Source: Priapulus caudatus
Taxonomy: Eukaryota; Priapulida; Priapulimorpha; Priapulimorphida; Priapulidae
Assembly: GCF_000485595.1 (NCBI RefSeq)
Contig: NW_014577212.1
Coordinates: forward strand, 38,547-98,776
Direction of reading: 5' to 3'
Length of the DNA stretch: 60,230 nucleotides
Both the position numbers and the translations under genes were made by a program. A model generated the notes under the pieces. That model was given only the letters and a program-made list of their open reading frames with translations, made no database searches and was not told where the DNA came from. This document shows, piece after piece, positions 23,664-34,744 of this stretch (the first letter of the stretch is position 1; every line of letters starts with the position of its first letter).

Positions 23664-24513
23664 AAGTGCCGCAGAGCGACAGCGCTTAACTGACGTGTAC
23701 TGTAGCCGGGTATTCTTCTGATAAACTCACTGGCAACCGAATGAAGTGCACCCTCCCGCCACCGCGTTGATAGGCTTTGCTATACCGGTAGTACAGTAAT
23801 AAAGATATCGCTGTGTAACTTTAATGACTTCGCTATATTAACGTTATCATGGATATGCGTCGAGCGTGAGCCTAGTGGTGGTGGTGGGGGGAGGTGGGGA
23901 GGGCGGGTGGAGGGGGCTCTAATAGCAAAAGCAGTTCCGTCCTTTGTTAACAGTCAACAAATCCATGTTTAACTCTCCTCTTGAGGGTCAAAAGGTTATC
24001 AGACACTTACTCTTCGCACGCCAACAGAAAGTAGATTTCACGGTCCTTTCAATAAAGTGATAAAAACGGTAGGTCAGCGCTGAACAAAAAAAGTTTTGCA
24101 CTCGGTCCGTTAAACCATGTCCTCAGAAAATGTCTGATATCTGACCTTTCCCCCACTGCCCTTTGACCTCCAATTTCGCACTGGTGATGGGTTTCCTCCC
24201 CATCACACTATACATCGAATATTAAGAGCGTAGGTCGAGCCGTTGAGATTTGTGCCGCAATTCCGTATTTCCTCCTATACCTTAAGGCTTAAGGTAAGGG
24301 GGAAATATTCCCCCTCCATTGACACATCTTGACCTTTGACCCTTGACCCCCAAATTCGACATCCGAGTCTCTTTCGCGATCTCCCCTGACGTGCCGAATA
24401 TCAAGATCGTACGTCGCGCGGTTAAGATTTGTGCCGTAACTGTTGACGCACGGACGGACGGACATTCATGCGATTCTACAAGCTGCATCTGACTTCGTCA
24501 GCTGAGCTAAAAA
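23664..24513 (+). mobile_element. Repeat A, full-length uninterrupted copy
   Basis: It runs from AAGTGCCGCAGAGCGACAG to the terminal hairpin and GAGCTAAAAA. It serves as the reference for the interrupted and truncated copies. Confidence 0.9.
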
Positions 24514-26668
24514 TTACATGTGAATTGGGGCTGATGCCCCTCATTCCCTGGCAGCGTCAACGATGTTTTGCCAACGTTCAACTGTCCAGAACGCAAAGCC
24601 CCATAACCTTGCCCCTCCCATCCTTTTATCCATAACCTTTTACCTAGGCAAAATGAGTTAGTTACGGTAAGTAATGGTGCACGTGCACGTGCACGCGCGG
24701 GTACGTGTGCGTGTGTGCACGCGCGTTTAGGTAGGGGAGGTTGGCACAGTGCCAGGGGTGCGACAAAAGATAGTCCGAAGAGGCTAAGGGTTCCTACGGG
24801 GGTGAGGTAGGTTAAACTAACATTGCGGGTAGAGGCCAGGCAACAGACCAACGAATAAAAAATTTTCGTGTACGAACGAATACGTATTCGTTATAGTCTC
24901 ACTCTGTTGTCCAGGCTATCCAAAACTTGGGAAAATGGAAATGAGGCAAAAAATAAGAAATATAGGGTTATAGCTACTCATGGTTCATATTTGCTGCAAC
25001 CATAGAAATAATATACTAGTTAGACTATGTGTCATATATATTTCTATGGCTGCAACCCCTGCAGTGTCCTTTTAATGTTTCCAAAACTCAACACTTTCAA
25101 ATACGTGCCGTCGTCCGTGGGCGTGTTTGCATGACCGCACTTACTTGCAAGATGTGGTTCTTTACGACTCAACATGATTGTTCGTGTAGGGTACATGAGA
25201 TTCACAGTCTGACAGCGTAGCGACCCACAATTGTGTCATTCTTTCTTGAATTGATATGTTTTCATGCAATCAACAACTGACAAAGTAATGCTTAAATGTA
25301 TGAAGTGAAAGTAGAAAGTATAAACAGTGAAATAGAATTTGACATTTAGTATGTTCAATACCTGCATTGACGCAGGTGACTTTGCCAGTAGATATTGATT
25401 GAAAGGGTAGTGTATAATAATACATTTGACTAGTACTAATGTTAGATATAGGTTAAAAAAAAGCTTAAGACCTCCACACAAACGGTAGGAAGAGGCAAGA
25501 GGAAGCTGGCATGAATAACATCATTCTTACACGGCGACATGACTCATTAATTACGGACACATGCAGGACAACTCAAACATCTACACATCAATTCAAATAT
25601 ACTATGTTATAAAGATATAGCAAACATTACTGCGTAAAAAACACTTTTAAAATGTGTCATTAGATAACTTTGCTATAACATGACGTTCAATGTTAGAAAA
25701 CAATTACAACATTTCATACAGTTATGTATAACGTAAATTATTATTACGTAGAACAAATAAAAAATACATTATCATGTAGAAGAAATTAAATTACAATAGA
25801 TTATATATCACATTTCATATCAGAGCGTTATGTAATGATAGTATTCATATGTCAAAGTAAATATTTAAATCAGATTATTACAACATATTGTATTTAGACA
25901 TATTGCAATAAATAAACTACAAAAGTAAAAAATAATAATTTTGCAAAAATCCCAAATAATAACTGTAGACATCACTTGTTGTTTCTGAAAGACTTTAGAT
26001 CGAATACTATTGCTCCCTGTTCACAACCTCTGATGACTCCTACGTACAACATTCCTCACAACTACCACCTCATCAGATGCTGCCAACTGATTGACTGCCT
26101 TTCCATCTTTGCACTTGTGTCAACGAACAGCTAAGATTCTTAAGGAAACAGCACTTCTTCCACGTGAACGATATCCCGTCGCAGTTCACATTGGAACCTG
26201 ATTTATTCGGTTCGATCCAGTACCTTTGACCCGGCTCCATGTCAGTATCCAGCCACGAAATGTGTAAGGTCAGCAATGTAGTCAGTCAGCTGCTCGCGTT
26301 TGCTCACCACAGGCAGGTAAGCACTGGCATCCATGCTAACCAAGAAGCACCGACTCGTGGCACTTCGACTTGCCCATGTTCTGCTTTGTGTTCCACTGAG
26401 AATCATGGTTGTCTGTGGGGATTGCTAATTGTCTTGTTGCCCATGAAAACCTCCTAAGGTCTGCTGCCAGAGCTCAGGTGGTAGGTTTTATGAAGCCAGA
26501 CCTAATTGTATGATCTGCATGGCCTAGATAAAAACAGAAATTACAAAACACACTTATACCTCCCTTCACACGTTACTTTTTAATTCTGCAGCCAAAACGG
26601 CAAAACCTCCAAAAGTAAGAGTATTAATAAGCCGCTGTTATTGTAAAATTGAGAAGCAGTCATGTGTA
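24514..26668. other. Intergenic DNA downstream of TMC
   Basis: AT-rich, with a CGTGCACGTGCACG tract near 24680. A minus-strand AATAAA at 26202-26207 could be a polyadenylation signal of the TMC gene. The frame 26073-26276 (minus) might be a further 3' exon, but I see no family support. Confidence 0.4.
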
Positions 26669-26770
26669 CTAACCTGATGACGTACTGCAGGACAGCCAGC
26701 TGGGGGCGGAAACATCGTTACTAGCTATACTCTGCAGCAGCTTCAGCAAAAACGTTTTATCTCTTCCTTC
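26669..26770 (-). CDS. TMC: TMC terminal exon
   Basis: Starts EGRDKTFLLKLLQSIASND, a conserved C-terminal block, and runs to TAG at 26669-26671. CAG|GTTAGT, overlapping the stop, could act as a donor and extend the protein into an unseen exon. Confidence 0.85.
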   Translation of the reverse strand, partial: EGRDKTFLLKLLQSIASNDVSAPSWLSCSTSSG

Positions 26771-29700
26771 CTAAAACCATGAAAATGAAACCACTAGAAA
26801 CTACACAAACTACAATCAATGAATCATCAGATGCCGTACTGAGCAGCATTGTGGCCCTCCAGAAAGGTCATACTGCTTGACCTCACGCAAAATCAAATTT
26901 GCTAACCTCATCAGCTAACCAAGTCACACTTGATGCCCTCACCTAGATGCAGGTCACACTTCTTGACGACCTTATTAGTCACGCCTGTTTATCTGACCCT
27001 TCTGGTGGGCCATACTTCCTCACCTCACTTGTGAAACAGGCTGTACTGCCTGATCTTCCTCGGAGAGAAAGTGTCTGTATGGGTAGAAAAGAAAGAGTAC
27101 CTACCATCATCACCTGTTCACGTAGAAGTTGCACCACTTGCTGCTTGCCACTTGCCAGTGTCTTTGCATAGTACACCACAGTACTGAAAACGAATGAGAC
27201 CGTGTGTCATCTATACATGTCCTTTACACCCTAATTCTGTCATGATTTTTTTATTTACCACAACAATGGCACTGGCAACGAGCTGATGTTCTTTATTGCA
27301 CGCTCAACTGCCATCACCCTTCTATAAAATTAACTTGAGTTCATAGAATTGGGGCATTTCTTGGCCCGTCTTCCCCCAATATCACATCTACAGCTACATG
27401 ACAAATTCGGAGGCGTGAAATATGCTCACCACAGAGCGACAAGAACACCAGCAATGATGCCTGGTGCGGTGACGAGGGAGACGAGAGTTCCCAGCCAGTG
27501 CTGAGTCATCATCAGGTACCTAACCAGCTCGTTCACAGTGTCATAGACAGACTGCTGCTTGCGGAACGGTCCGCAGCCCTGTGACGGCTTCACCCTGCGC
27601 AAACCAGCAAAACACATGTGAGCAGGAAAGCACTATGAATCTACTTCACACATGAATGCACATCTGCCTCACCCTTGTCTTGGCTGACCTAATATTTTTA
27701 GGAGTTATATGTATGTATCTAGTATTTTCTCAGTAAGTGAATAGTGATGGTATCATTAGCTTTTGTGTTTGATTATAGTGACCTATATTGTATTAAAGAA
27801 TGACTGTATTATACATAGATGCTACAAGTCTTGTACGGTACCACATAACACTATGTAAGCTATGAATATTATAGTACATAAAAACTACCACCTCTCATCA
27901 TTATTCCCTCCCTGTGTACTACCACCAGCCACCATTACTCTTATCTACTACATCCAGCCCCTACACTCTCTCCTGTCTTCTCCCATCTCCAGCCACTGCT
28001 CCCTCTCGAATCTACCACCTATACTGCCCTAACCTACAACTACCACTACCTACCATCACCTATTACTTCTAAAACCGAGAGAACACACAAGAAGCTCACA
28101 TGAATACAGCGACGCCCGTCGAGCAAAGAGCCGTACAAAAGCCGAGGAAGAAGACGAGCATGAAGTGTGCCCACGCCCGCGACGTGCTCCACACATTCAT
28201 AGACGGCCTGCAATTTCGCATTGCGCTCAGCTGCAAACAAGGCACGTCCCCAAATAAAATGACGGTCACCTTTTCACGAGAAGCAATTTGCGAATGAAAA
28301 TACAAAAAACTAGTAATAATAATGGTAAATACATCATCAAATACTTCGACAATATGAAATTTAAACTGACTAAATATCTACAACACTGGGCAATTTGAAT
28401 CATTGTTCACACCAATATTGCTCGCTATATGAGGTACCTGTAAGGGACAACTTTTGTTTACTTTGAACAGAATGGTAAATTGGAAGAAGAGTTCAGTCAT
28501 TAAACTATAAAGAGTGAAGAAAACATCACTGCATTTTCAAAGTTTGTAAATCAAATTGGCTTATACTATTTAAGTTGTCAAAGTAACATGAATAACTTCC
28601 TAATGAAGTTTTCATCTTGAATTTAAACATGAAACTCTCAATAATCACAGCTTCACGTATAGTACGGAAGATACACTCGTGCTAAATGTGTGATCGTATT
28701 CATCTACAGACTGATGAGCTACACACACCTTCTTGATGTAGAAGATCATGACGAGCTTGAGAATGACGATCAGTGGTAGGACTGGGCAAAAGAAAGCTCC
28801 AAGCCAGCACAGAGTCTGTGAGTGGACGAGCTCTAATGCATTGCCCACAATGCCAAATTGTGGAGGAGACATGGTTCTGTGGTGCAATGACAAACAGACA
28901 TTGGAAACAATTTGAAAAGAAAGAAATGGATTACTGTCGGTGCTTTCTAATAGAAGTTATGGTGTTTTCTACAGAATTATCTGTACTCGGCTTGTATAAA
29001 AATGGTGAGTTATTGAACATTAGCGTACAGTCGTAGTGCCATTACATGGGTAACATTAGTGCCAGACAACAAGTTACCTGTACGGGCCCCGTTTATATAC
29101 GCAGCAATTTTCACATCTCCACATTAGCAGAATTGCACTGTTACCAATGTCAGCACCATGACTAACTTACTTTCGACAACACACGGAGGATAGGACCTTC
29201 CACATGAACTCAGTGAAGAAGGTGATGACGAGACTAAGGAGGAAGTCAAAGATGACTAGTTGATAGACGTTCTTGCCAACGTTCACTTCCCAGCAGGAGG
29301 GACAACGCGTATTTTTCTTTGGATCACAGATGCCGTCTCTGTACCAGTAGTACATTAATGTACCTACACGAAATATGTGAGCATCAAGCATGGACACCTA
29401 CCTTTGATGACATTTCAGACTACTCTGTTATTTCTACTCATTTCTAATTCTCAACGATTGGCTAACCTCTACTGCTGTATTTTTCCCAGCATGTCTGCAT
29501 GCACGTGTGTGCATGGATATGCATGTTTGCCTACGCGCAGGCATGTGTGCGTGTGTGGGAGGGAGTACGTGCATGAGTGCTTGTCTGTGCACATACCGAG
29601 TGTGAGGGCATGCAGTGTACTGCTCCTCAGCATGGTGAGGATGAGTCCACCGCGTGCGCTGTTGTAACCCTCCTTCCTGGCAATAAATGTGAACAGTGCT

Positions 29701-32700
29701 GGCAGCAGCTGGTTGAGTAGCGTTACACAACCCGGTATGAGCAGTCCATCCAGAAGCTTTTTATTCGTGCCCTGCGCAAATGCATAAAGAACGTATGACA
29801 TACGACTCGGCGAACAGAAACGAGATCTAGGATGCCATTTTCATGGAATATGCAAGAAAAACTGCGAGGTAGTTGTCGACTCACAATGAATTGTAATTAT
29901 AATGCTAAACAAGCGAAAGTTAGAAGAGGTATTTAACCCATCCAATCATGCTTTCGCTTCATCATTAACATTACACACGCCCTCAACATAAGTGTAAAGC
30001 ACTGGCCAACACCCTCACTATAAGGGTGACATTTCTACTGACTGCTAACATACCTGCAGAGATTTGGTGTACTGCAGCAAGTGGACTAGGTAGCAGGAGC
30101 ATGTCAGGAGGAACAGTGACAGCAGGGTCATCAGCACACGCCATACGAGCAGCTCAACGACCTTGAGGAGGGATCGCCGTTCTGTAGTGCGGTATCTACT
30201 CAGCAGCTCCTAGAAAGACAAGATGGTAGGTCATGCATCATGACCGATTAATGTTCAAGTCTGCTTGACATTTCACACAACCAGGAAAATATGCAGATAA
30301 AAATAAATCTGTTATTCAGATAATAAATTAATGCAGTGTTTCCTCTAGTATATGATAAGCAGGCGGGTCACTTTGCTGATTCATACGCCTCGTGCAATAT
30401 TTGCTGAAATTGTCTCGCTGCAAATTTTTACCTTCCCCCCAAATCATTATCCGGCCGGTACTCCCTATTCCCGGGGTCGCCTACGTATCTTGCCCCACGT
30501 TCCCATGTATTGATCAGTGCTGACACACATGAAATCAAACACCACAGGTGCGATCACATTCCAGGCACGCGACAATCAGGCGTGCTCTAGGCACGTTTAA
30601 TACGTAGGCGCTGACGTCAGCGCCTTCAGTACTCATTTATTCAACCTAGCTGCATGCCACCTTGCTCACGATTTTTTATAGGGGAAACACTGCAATGTAT
30701 GAAGATGTGATGTGTAATTCACATACAAACTCATAGAATGTGGTATGCATCTAATTCCATAACTTTCTAATAACACCTTAGTCCTATCTACCAGTATTAA
30801 GTAATGAAGCCTAGCCAAGCTCCAAAACCAGTAAATTACTAAAAAAGATAACCTGCAACATATGTGAAACAATGTATCTTGATTACCTGCAAACTAAAAT
30901 AGATGCTCTTCTGTTTCAGAAGGGCAGCTTCACTAGAGGTGACGCCATAATCCCACCCAGCAAAGACCTTGGAGATAAAGGCATTACTTGTGCTGACATC
31001 TTTCTCAATATATGCCTTTCTGTAGGATCTGGCCATACTGAATAGCAGCAAAACACAAGTCCATTACCTACACATTGGCCGTTCAATCCACATACATAAT
31101 TTGATAATTTGTAACAAGGGTGCCCTTTATCTCAATAATGTAGTCAAAGATTCATGCCTCGAGATATTTACAAATACTTATCACAATTTCAATCACATGC
31201 AAATATAGCTTTGCAGAGCTGTCGTATTACTGCTGTTAGCTACTTAGTGTATGTAACCTATTAGATATATATGCTATAAATATGAATAGAGAACAAGCTG
31301 TACGCTCGTTTCCTGAAATTTGTGTGCTTTGCTTTAGAGCCGATTTACATACAAAAATCACATAAATTCTATCAGAGGACTATCACTCATAAATTTGTGT
31401 GCTCATATTCAACATAGAAACCATTAACATCTAGATAACTACTTTGCTTGTGTACTCATAGCGGTAATGCCAGTATAATATCATCGTGGGTCAGTAAATT
31501 TTTAACAAAGTCTAACTAAAATTGATATATTTCTCACCTTTGCAAACCCATACTAACATAATAGTTTTATGCATAGCAGTATCAAATTACCTGGATGCTA
31601 TCACAATCAAGCAGAGAAGATAATAAGCAACCATCGTCAGCAAATAACTCATCTTCATATTGTAGTTATAGCCAGGTATGGGTTGGACAGTTCCGTTTGC
31701 GTAGACTCCTTGATACATCTCTGTTCTGCTGAGAAAGCCCTGAACAATGCAAACTGGTTCATTAGGGATTATCACATAGAACATAAATTTGTATTGAATA
31801 TTAGAGTCTGGCATAATTAATGCAGGGTGCGAAATTAACGGGAGTCCGGAGCCTGCGGACTCAGTCATTTTGCTGTGGACTCCCTCTTTTTGGGGGCAGG
31901 GAGTCCGTTAGACTCCTTTGTTCAAAAGTTAATTTCTATCCCTGCTAATGCATTTCTTTCTACTCCACAAGCAACTCAACAATTGACACTCAACTCACTC
32001 GAGTTAGTGAAAAGCAGCACTCAATCACGGATCAACCATGAGACAAGATGTAAACTAATTTTAGACTTTGCTAAGGTGAGGCGAAAAGGTTTGGTTGAAA
32101 GCAATGGTGGTTTATAAAAGATTGAAACCACTTACACCACCAGTGATAAGTTCCAATCCAGTGAAATCAAGGTTCTGGCTTGGGAGAATCTGTTCCAGTG
32201 CAGTACACCGGTGCATGACATGGGGAATCTGATGAAAGGAGACAAACACAAACAATAATCACATATATTCAAAATCAAGATGACATCATACATTTACATG
32301 TTAATTTCTAAATCCTTCTAACCAGTAACAATTTACTGTAACTGAAATTACGGTTACTATTTTCTACAACCTCCTGCACTGTTCTAGCTGAGCAATATAT
32401 AACACGAAATGATTCAGAAAGTGATACACCGACTTACAAATATGAAGGTCATGAGAAGAAGGCATGTTGGAATATTGAGCAGAAGGATGTACTTGAGGAA
32501 AAGGAAGTAGCTATGGACACCACTGCCGAATTTTCCGGTGACACTGAGCAGTGGTGTTCTCCACAGTTCAGCCGAAAACAGTAGATTATTCACATCCTCC
32601 TTAAATCGTTTCCATTTCTGGAAGAGAAAGTCAAAGCTTTCTCACACGCATTATCACTTGCTAAATAATTGCTGTAAGAACTGAATCAGTTTAATTTTTC

Positions 32701-33476
32701 ACAAATGGAATTATAACTAACAGAAATTTGAATGTTGTCATATTTCTATTCGCATTCGTTATTCAGTGGGACCACCTTGCAAACTTCCTTGCAATTGATT
32801 CAGTCACTTTGTCCTTACCACAGCTGTGCTGTACTTTAACTCCCCAAAGCAACCACGTTTCTGGCGATGAATTCTTGCTTCTGTTCTTAGTCTTTAGGAA
32901 TAAACATAAAATGGCCAATTTCTAGTTAGTTGCTTTAACGTTTTTTAGTTTAATTTTCATAAGTAAACTATATAGTCACCATATGTCTCTATGTATGTAA
33001 AACTTCTAAATCATTTCCTAATATCCCTCCAAGATCCTGAAATTTTGTATCATCTATACTCAGTGACCTGTTTGTATTTGCAAATTCAATTTTTTAGTTT
33101 CCAACGGATTTCAGCACAAAAGAGGCTATATATGGTAAAAAGACAACAGACAAAATCCAGCCTACTTTTCAATGTAAATGCTATTCACAACTGTGCCATG
33201 GCATGCAGTCTTACTTGACGCTTCTCTTCATAGCCATGCCCATAGCCATGTCACGGATAGCCTCACTACATCTCCGCTCTGCACGGGCTGTGCCATCTGT
33301 CATACATGTAGTGCTGAGTATGCTGTCTACAATGTCCACAGTGTGATCCTCATGTCTTCTCTCTCGTGAGGCGACACTGCTGATTCGCATTGTGGGAAAG
33401 GCATGGCGTCTATCGTGTGCAGACCGCGTCGAATATGCAGATCCTTGACTGTCAAGAGTTCGGCAAGAACTCTCCA
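26669..33476 (-). CDS. TMC: Transmembrane channel-like (TMC) protein gene
   Basis: This is a multi-exon gene for a polytopic TMC protein, the family that includes the hair-cell mechanotransduction channel subunits TMC1/2. Coding exons in order are 33476-33215, 32617-32438, 32228-32136, 31739-31591, 31037-30887, 30209-30054, 29771-29597, 29363-29171, 28876-28729, 28230-28100, 27594-27430, 27183-27105 and 26770-26669. All have GT/AG borders. The last twelve join in phase to exactly 574 codons including TAG. Family hallmarks in order are GKFGSGVHSYFLFLKY, DFTGLEL, SMARSYRKAYI, KVFAGWDYGVTS, the TMC signature region CWEVNVGKNVYQLVIFDFLL (family usual: CWET.VGQE), QTLCWLGAFFCPVLPLI, FYIKK, GCGPFR and EGRDK.FL. 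The true N-terminus was not found. The subfamily cannot be fixed by eye. Confidence 0.95.
27105..27183 (-). CDS. TMC: TMC exon, C-terminal cytosolic helix
   Basis: TVVYYAKTLASGKQQVVQLL, then REQVMM. It continues the last membrane segment into the charged helix typical of TMC C-termini. Confidence 0.9.
27430..27594 (-). CDS. TMC: TMC exon, GCGPFR loop and last membrane segment
   Basis: VKPSQGCGPFRKQQSVYDTV followed by LVTAPGIIAGVLVAL. The CGPFR motif and the PG hydrophobic segment are conserved in TMCs. It leaves in phase 2. Confidence 0.94.
28100..28230 (-). CDS. TMC: TMC exon, membrane segment
   Basis: LSAMRNCRPSMNVWSTSRAW, then a hydrophobic segment (FMLVFFLGFCTALCSTGVAV). The NC..P...W..S pattern follows FYIKK in the family. 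It leaves in phase 2. Confidence 0.92.
28729..28876 (-). CDS. TMC: TMC exon, membrane segment
   Basis: FGIVGNALELVHSQTLCWLG followed by AFFCPVLPLIVILKLVMIFY and IKK. The QTL.WLG..F.P.LP block and the FY(I/V)KK end are among the strongest TMC matches. The donor is GTGTGT, which is weak but gives the right phase. Confidence 0.96.
29171..29363 (-). CDS. TMC: TMC exon with the CWE signature
   Basis: Begins TLMYYWYRDG and contains CPSCWEVNVGKNVYQLVIFD then FLLSLVITFFTEFMW. This corresponds to the TMC signature (CWET.VGQ..Y.L...D) with V in place of T and KN in place of QE. It leaves in phase 2 at AA|GTAAGT. Confidence 0.96.
29597..29771 (-). CDS. TMC: TMC exon, pore-region segment
   Basis: Starts GTNKKLLDGLLIPGCVTLLN and continues QLLPALFTFIARKEGYNSAR and LTMLRSSTLHAL. 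The P.(L/I)F..(I/L)AR.E.Y...R pattern is conserved in TMCs. It leaves in phase 1. Confidence 0.95.
30054..30209 (-). CDS. TMC: TMC exon, third membrane segment
   Basis: 52 codons in phase 0: the charged ELLSRYRTTERRSLLK, then a long hydrophobic segment (LMTLLSLFLLTCSCYLV). Confidence 0.92.
30887..31037 (-). CDS. TMC: TMC exon, intracellular loop
   Basis: 50 codons after the split serine. MARSYRKAYIE, KVFAGWDYGVTSSEAA and LLKQKSIYFSLQ correspond to the conserved (M)A.SYR..(Y)I, KVF..WD..(I/V)TS and LK.KS blocks. Confidence 0.96.
31591..31739 (-). CDS. TMC: TMC exon, second membrane segment
   Basis: Starts GFLSRTEMYQGVYANG and ends in the hydrophobic stretch SYLLTMVAYYLLCLIVIAS. It leaves in phase 2 and joins the next exon as S-SMARSYRK. 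A 122-bp transposon lies in the intron just upstream (31823-31944). Confidence 0.95.
31823..31944. mobile_element. 122-bp CAGGG-ended element in a TMC intron
   Basis: Ends are CAGGGTGCGAAATTAACG and TTAATTTCTATCCCTG. The flanks TTAATG and CTAATG form a 6-bp duplication with one mismatch. Internally it is a hairpin of GGGAGTCCG / CGGACTCCC. It is a short member of repeat C. Confidence 0.8.
32136..32228 (-). CDS. TMC: TMC exon, extracellular loop
   Basis: 31 codons in phase 0, IPHVMHRC...QNLDFTGLELITGG. The donor is a perfect GTAAGT. The FTGLE block is typical of the first TMC extracellular loop. Confidence 0.9.
32438..32617 (-). CDS. TMC: TMC exon, first membrane segment
   Basis: 60 codons in phase 0. 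KWKRFKEDVNNLLFSAELW is followed by TPLLSVTGKFGSGVHSYF and a hydrophobic segment (LLLNIPTCLLLMTFIF). GKFG(T/S)GV.SYF.FL is a highly conserved TMC block. Confidence 0.93.
33215..33476 (-). CDS. TMC: TMC exon, cytosolic N-terminal region
   Basis: The acceptor is CTGTTACAG and the donor AA|GTAAGA. It ends [16 protein letters not shown], matching the 'R-(D/N)-x-P-M-x-M-A-x-K-R' block that precedes the first TMC membrane segment. It enters in phase 1 and leaves in phase 2, which does not fit the phase-0 start of the next exon found, so a small exon between 33214 and 32618 is probably missing. A damaged copy of this exon lies at 40398-41055. Confidence 0.7.
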
Positions 33477-33484
33477 CTGTAACA

Positions 33485-33994
33485 GCCGATATACATGCCG
33501 ATTATCATGCCATACGTGCGTGCAGTCACACATGTATGTATGTATGTATGAATTCTATTAGTTATTTCTTTACAGCTACAGGTGGATATATTGAATAATG
33601 ATACATTTCTTTTGTATTATCTTGTATTACAATGTGCCTGTCATATGACAACATGTACTCATATAACCGTGAAATATTTTTTACAATAAGGGCATTTATT
33701 TTCTTGTGAGTTCTTCATGCTCATTTTCTCAGGCAGTGCGTACTACTAGGCAATTATGTTTAAGTACTGCCTATTATTCCTATACTTGTTTGATGATAAT
33801 TTCATATTGCGATGGTTTCCGTGGACCCCATAGGCTTATCTACATAGGGTGTTTGACTGGTAGCTCTAGCCAATCTGCATTGAAACAGGGACACTCTAAT
33901 AATAGCGCTCAGTAACAAAGTGTCATAAAATTGAAACCGTGAAAAACATATAAACCTAGCTAGTCTACCTTGTCCGACCTGCTAGCACAGTAAC
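33485..33994. other. Upstream of the known TMC exons, nothing recognised
   Basis: Starts with a GTAT microsatellite (33530-33550). No further TMC exon was recognised; first exons or the promoter may be here or farther right. Confidence 0.35.
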
Positions 33995-34148
33995 GCTGAA
34001 AGGGGTCGTTGTCGTATATGTACCCGAGTATAGTACCCCGAGGTGTCGGCAAGTATGTCGCCTATGCCTACTCCCTAACCCTAACCATACCAAATAGTTA
34101 CCTCGGGTACATATAATACGCCATTATACGACAACGACCCTTCGTGCC
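33995..34148. mobile_element. Foldback element F1 with exact 8-bp TSD and telomere-like core
   Basis: GGGGTCGTTGTCGTAT at the left and ATACGACAACGACCC at the right, flanked by ACAGTAAC (33987-33994 and 34149-34156). The interior carries CTCCCTAACCCTAACC. Confidence 0.88.
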
Positions 34149-34273
34149 ACAGTAACGGCGATATTCAAGGGTGCATAGTTATCACACTCAGAAAAATGGG
34201 TCAATTACCATTGTTATAAATGCTCCAGCTTAGATACGATAATATAACCCATTACTAGCATACGGTTATTACC

Positions 34274-34488
34274 GCTGAGAAGGTCTATGTCCCCCAGGGT
34301 ACTGCTGGAACGTACCCTGGGTACGGTCCGGTATACTATCTAATATGCCAGACCGTACCTCGCCTACTCCACTAACGAGTCTAAGGAGTCGCCTACGCCT
34401 ACTCCCTAACCCTAACTCCAACCATATCAGATATATAGTTACCAGGGTACGTTCCGGCAGTACCCTGAGGGACATAGACCCTATGAGC
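34274..34488. mobile_element. Foldback element F2 with 9-bp TSD and telomere-like core
   Basis: Left arm GGTCTATGTCCCCCAGGGTA, right arm TACCCTGAGGGACATAGACC. The flanking duplication GTTATTACC (34265-34273 and 34489-34497) is exact. The interior has a second inverted pair and CTCCCTAACCCTAAC. Two related copies lie at 37218 and 38710. Confidence 0.88.
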
Positions 34489-34744
34489 GTTATTACCCTG
34501 TTTTGGGTTATAACCGTACCTAGACCCAACTGTACATGGGTCTGGTCTACTTTTTAACCGCTTTACTCCTATGATATCGTAGATATATAAAAACACATAC
34601 TTCACATGTTTGCATATATACCTATGCCCCTATTCAATCATTTCGGCATTTGCTCCGTCATTAGCACTCACGTTGCTTTTACTAGTGGAGGCTGGAGCGA
34701 ACGGCTAGGCTATACAGCCTACCGATAAAGTTAACAATACTATT
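34489..34744. other. Short intergenic stretch
   Basis: Nothing recognised. Confidence 0.4.
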
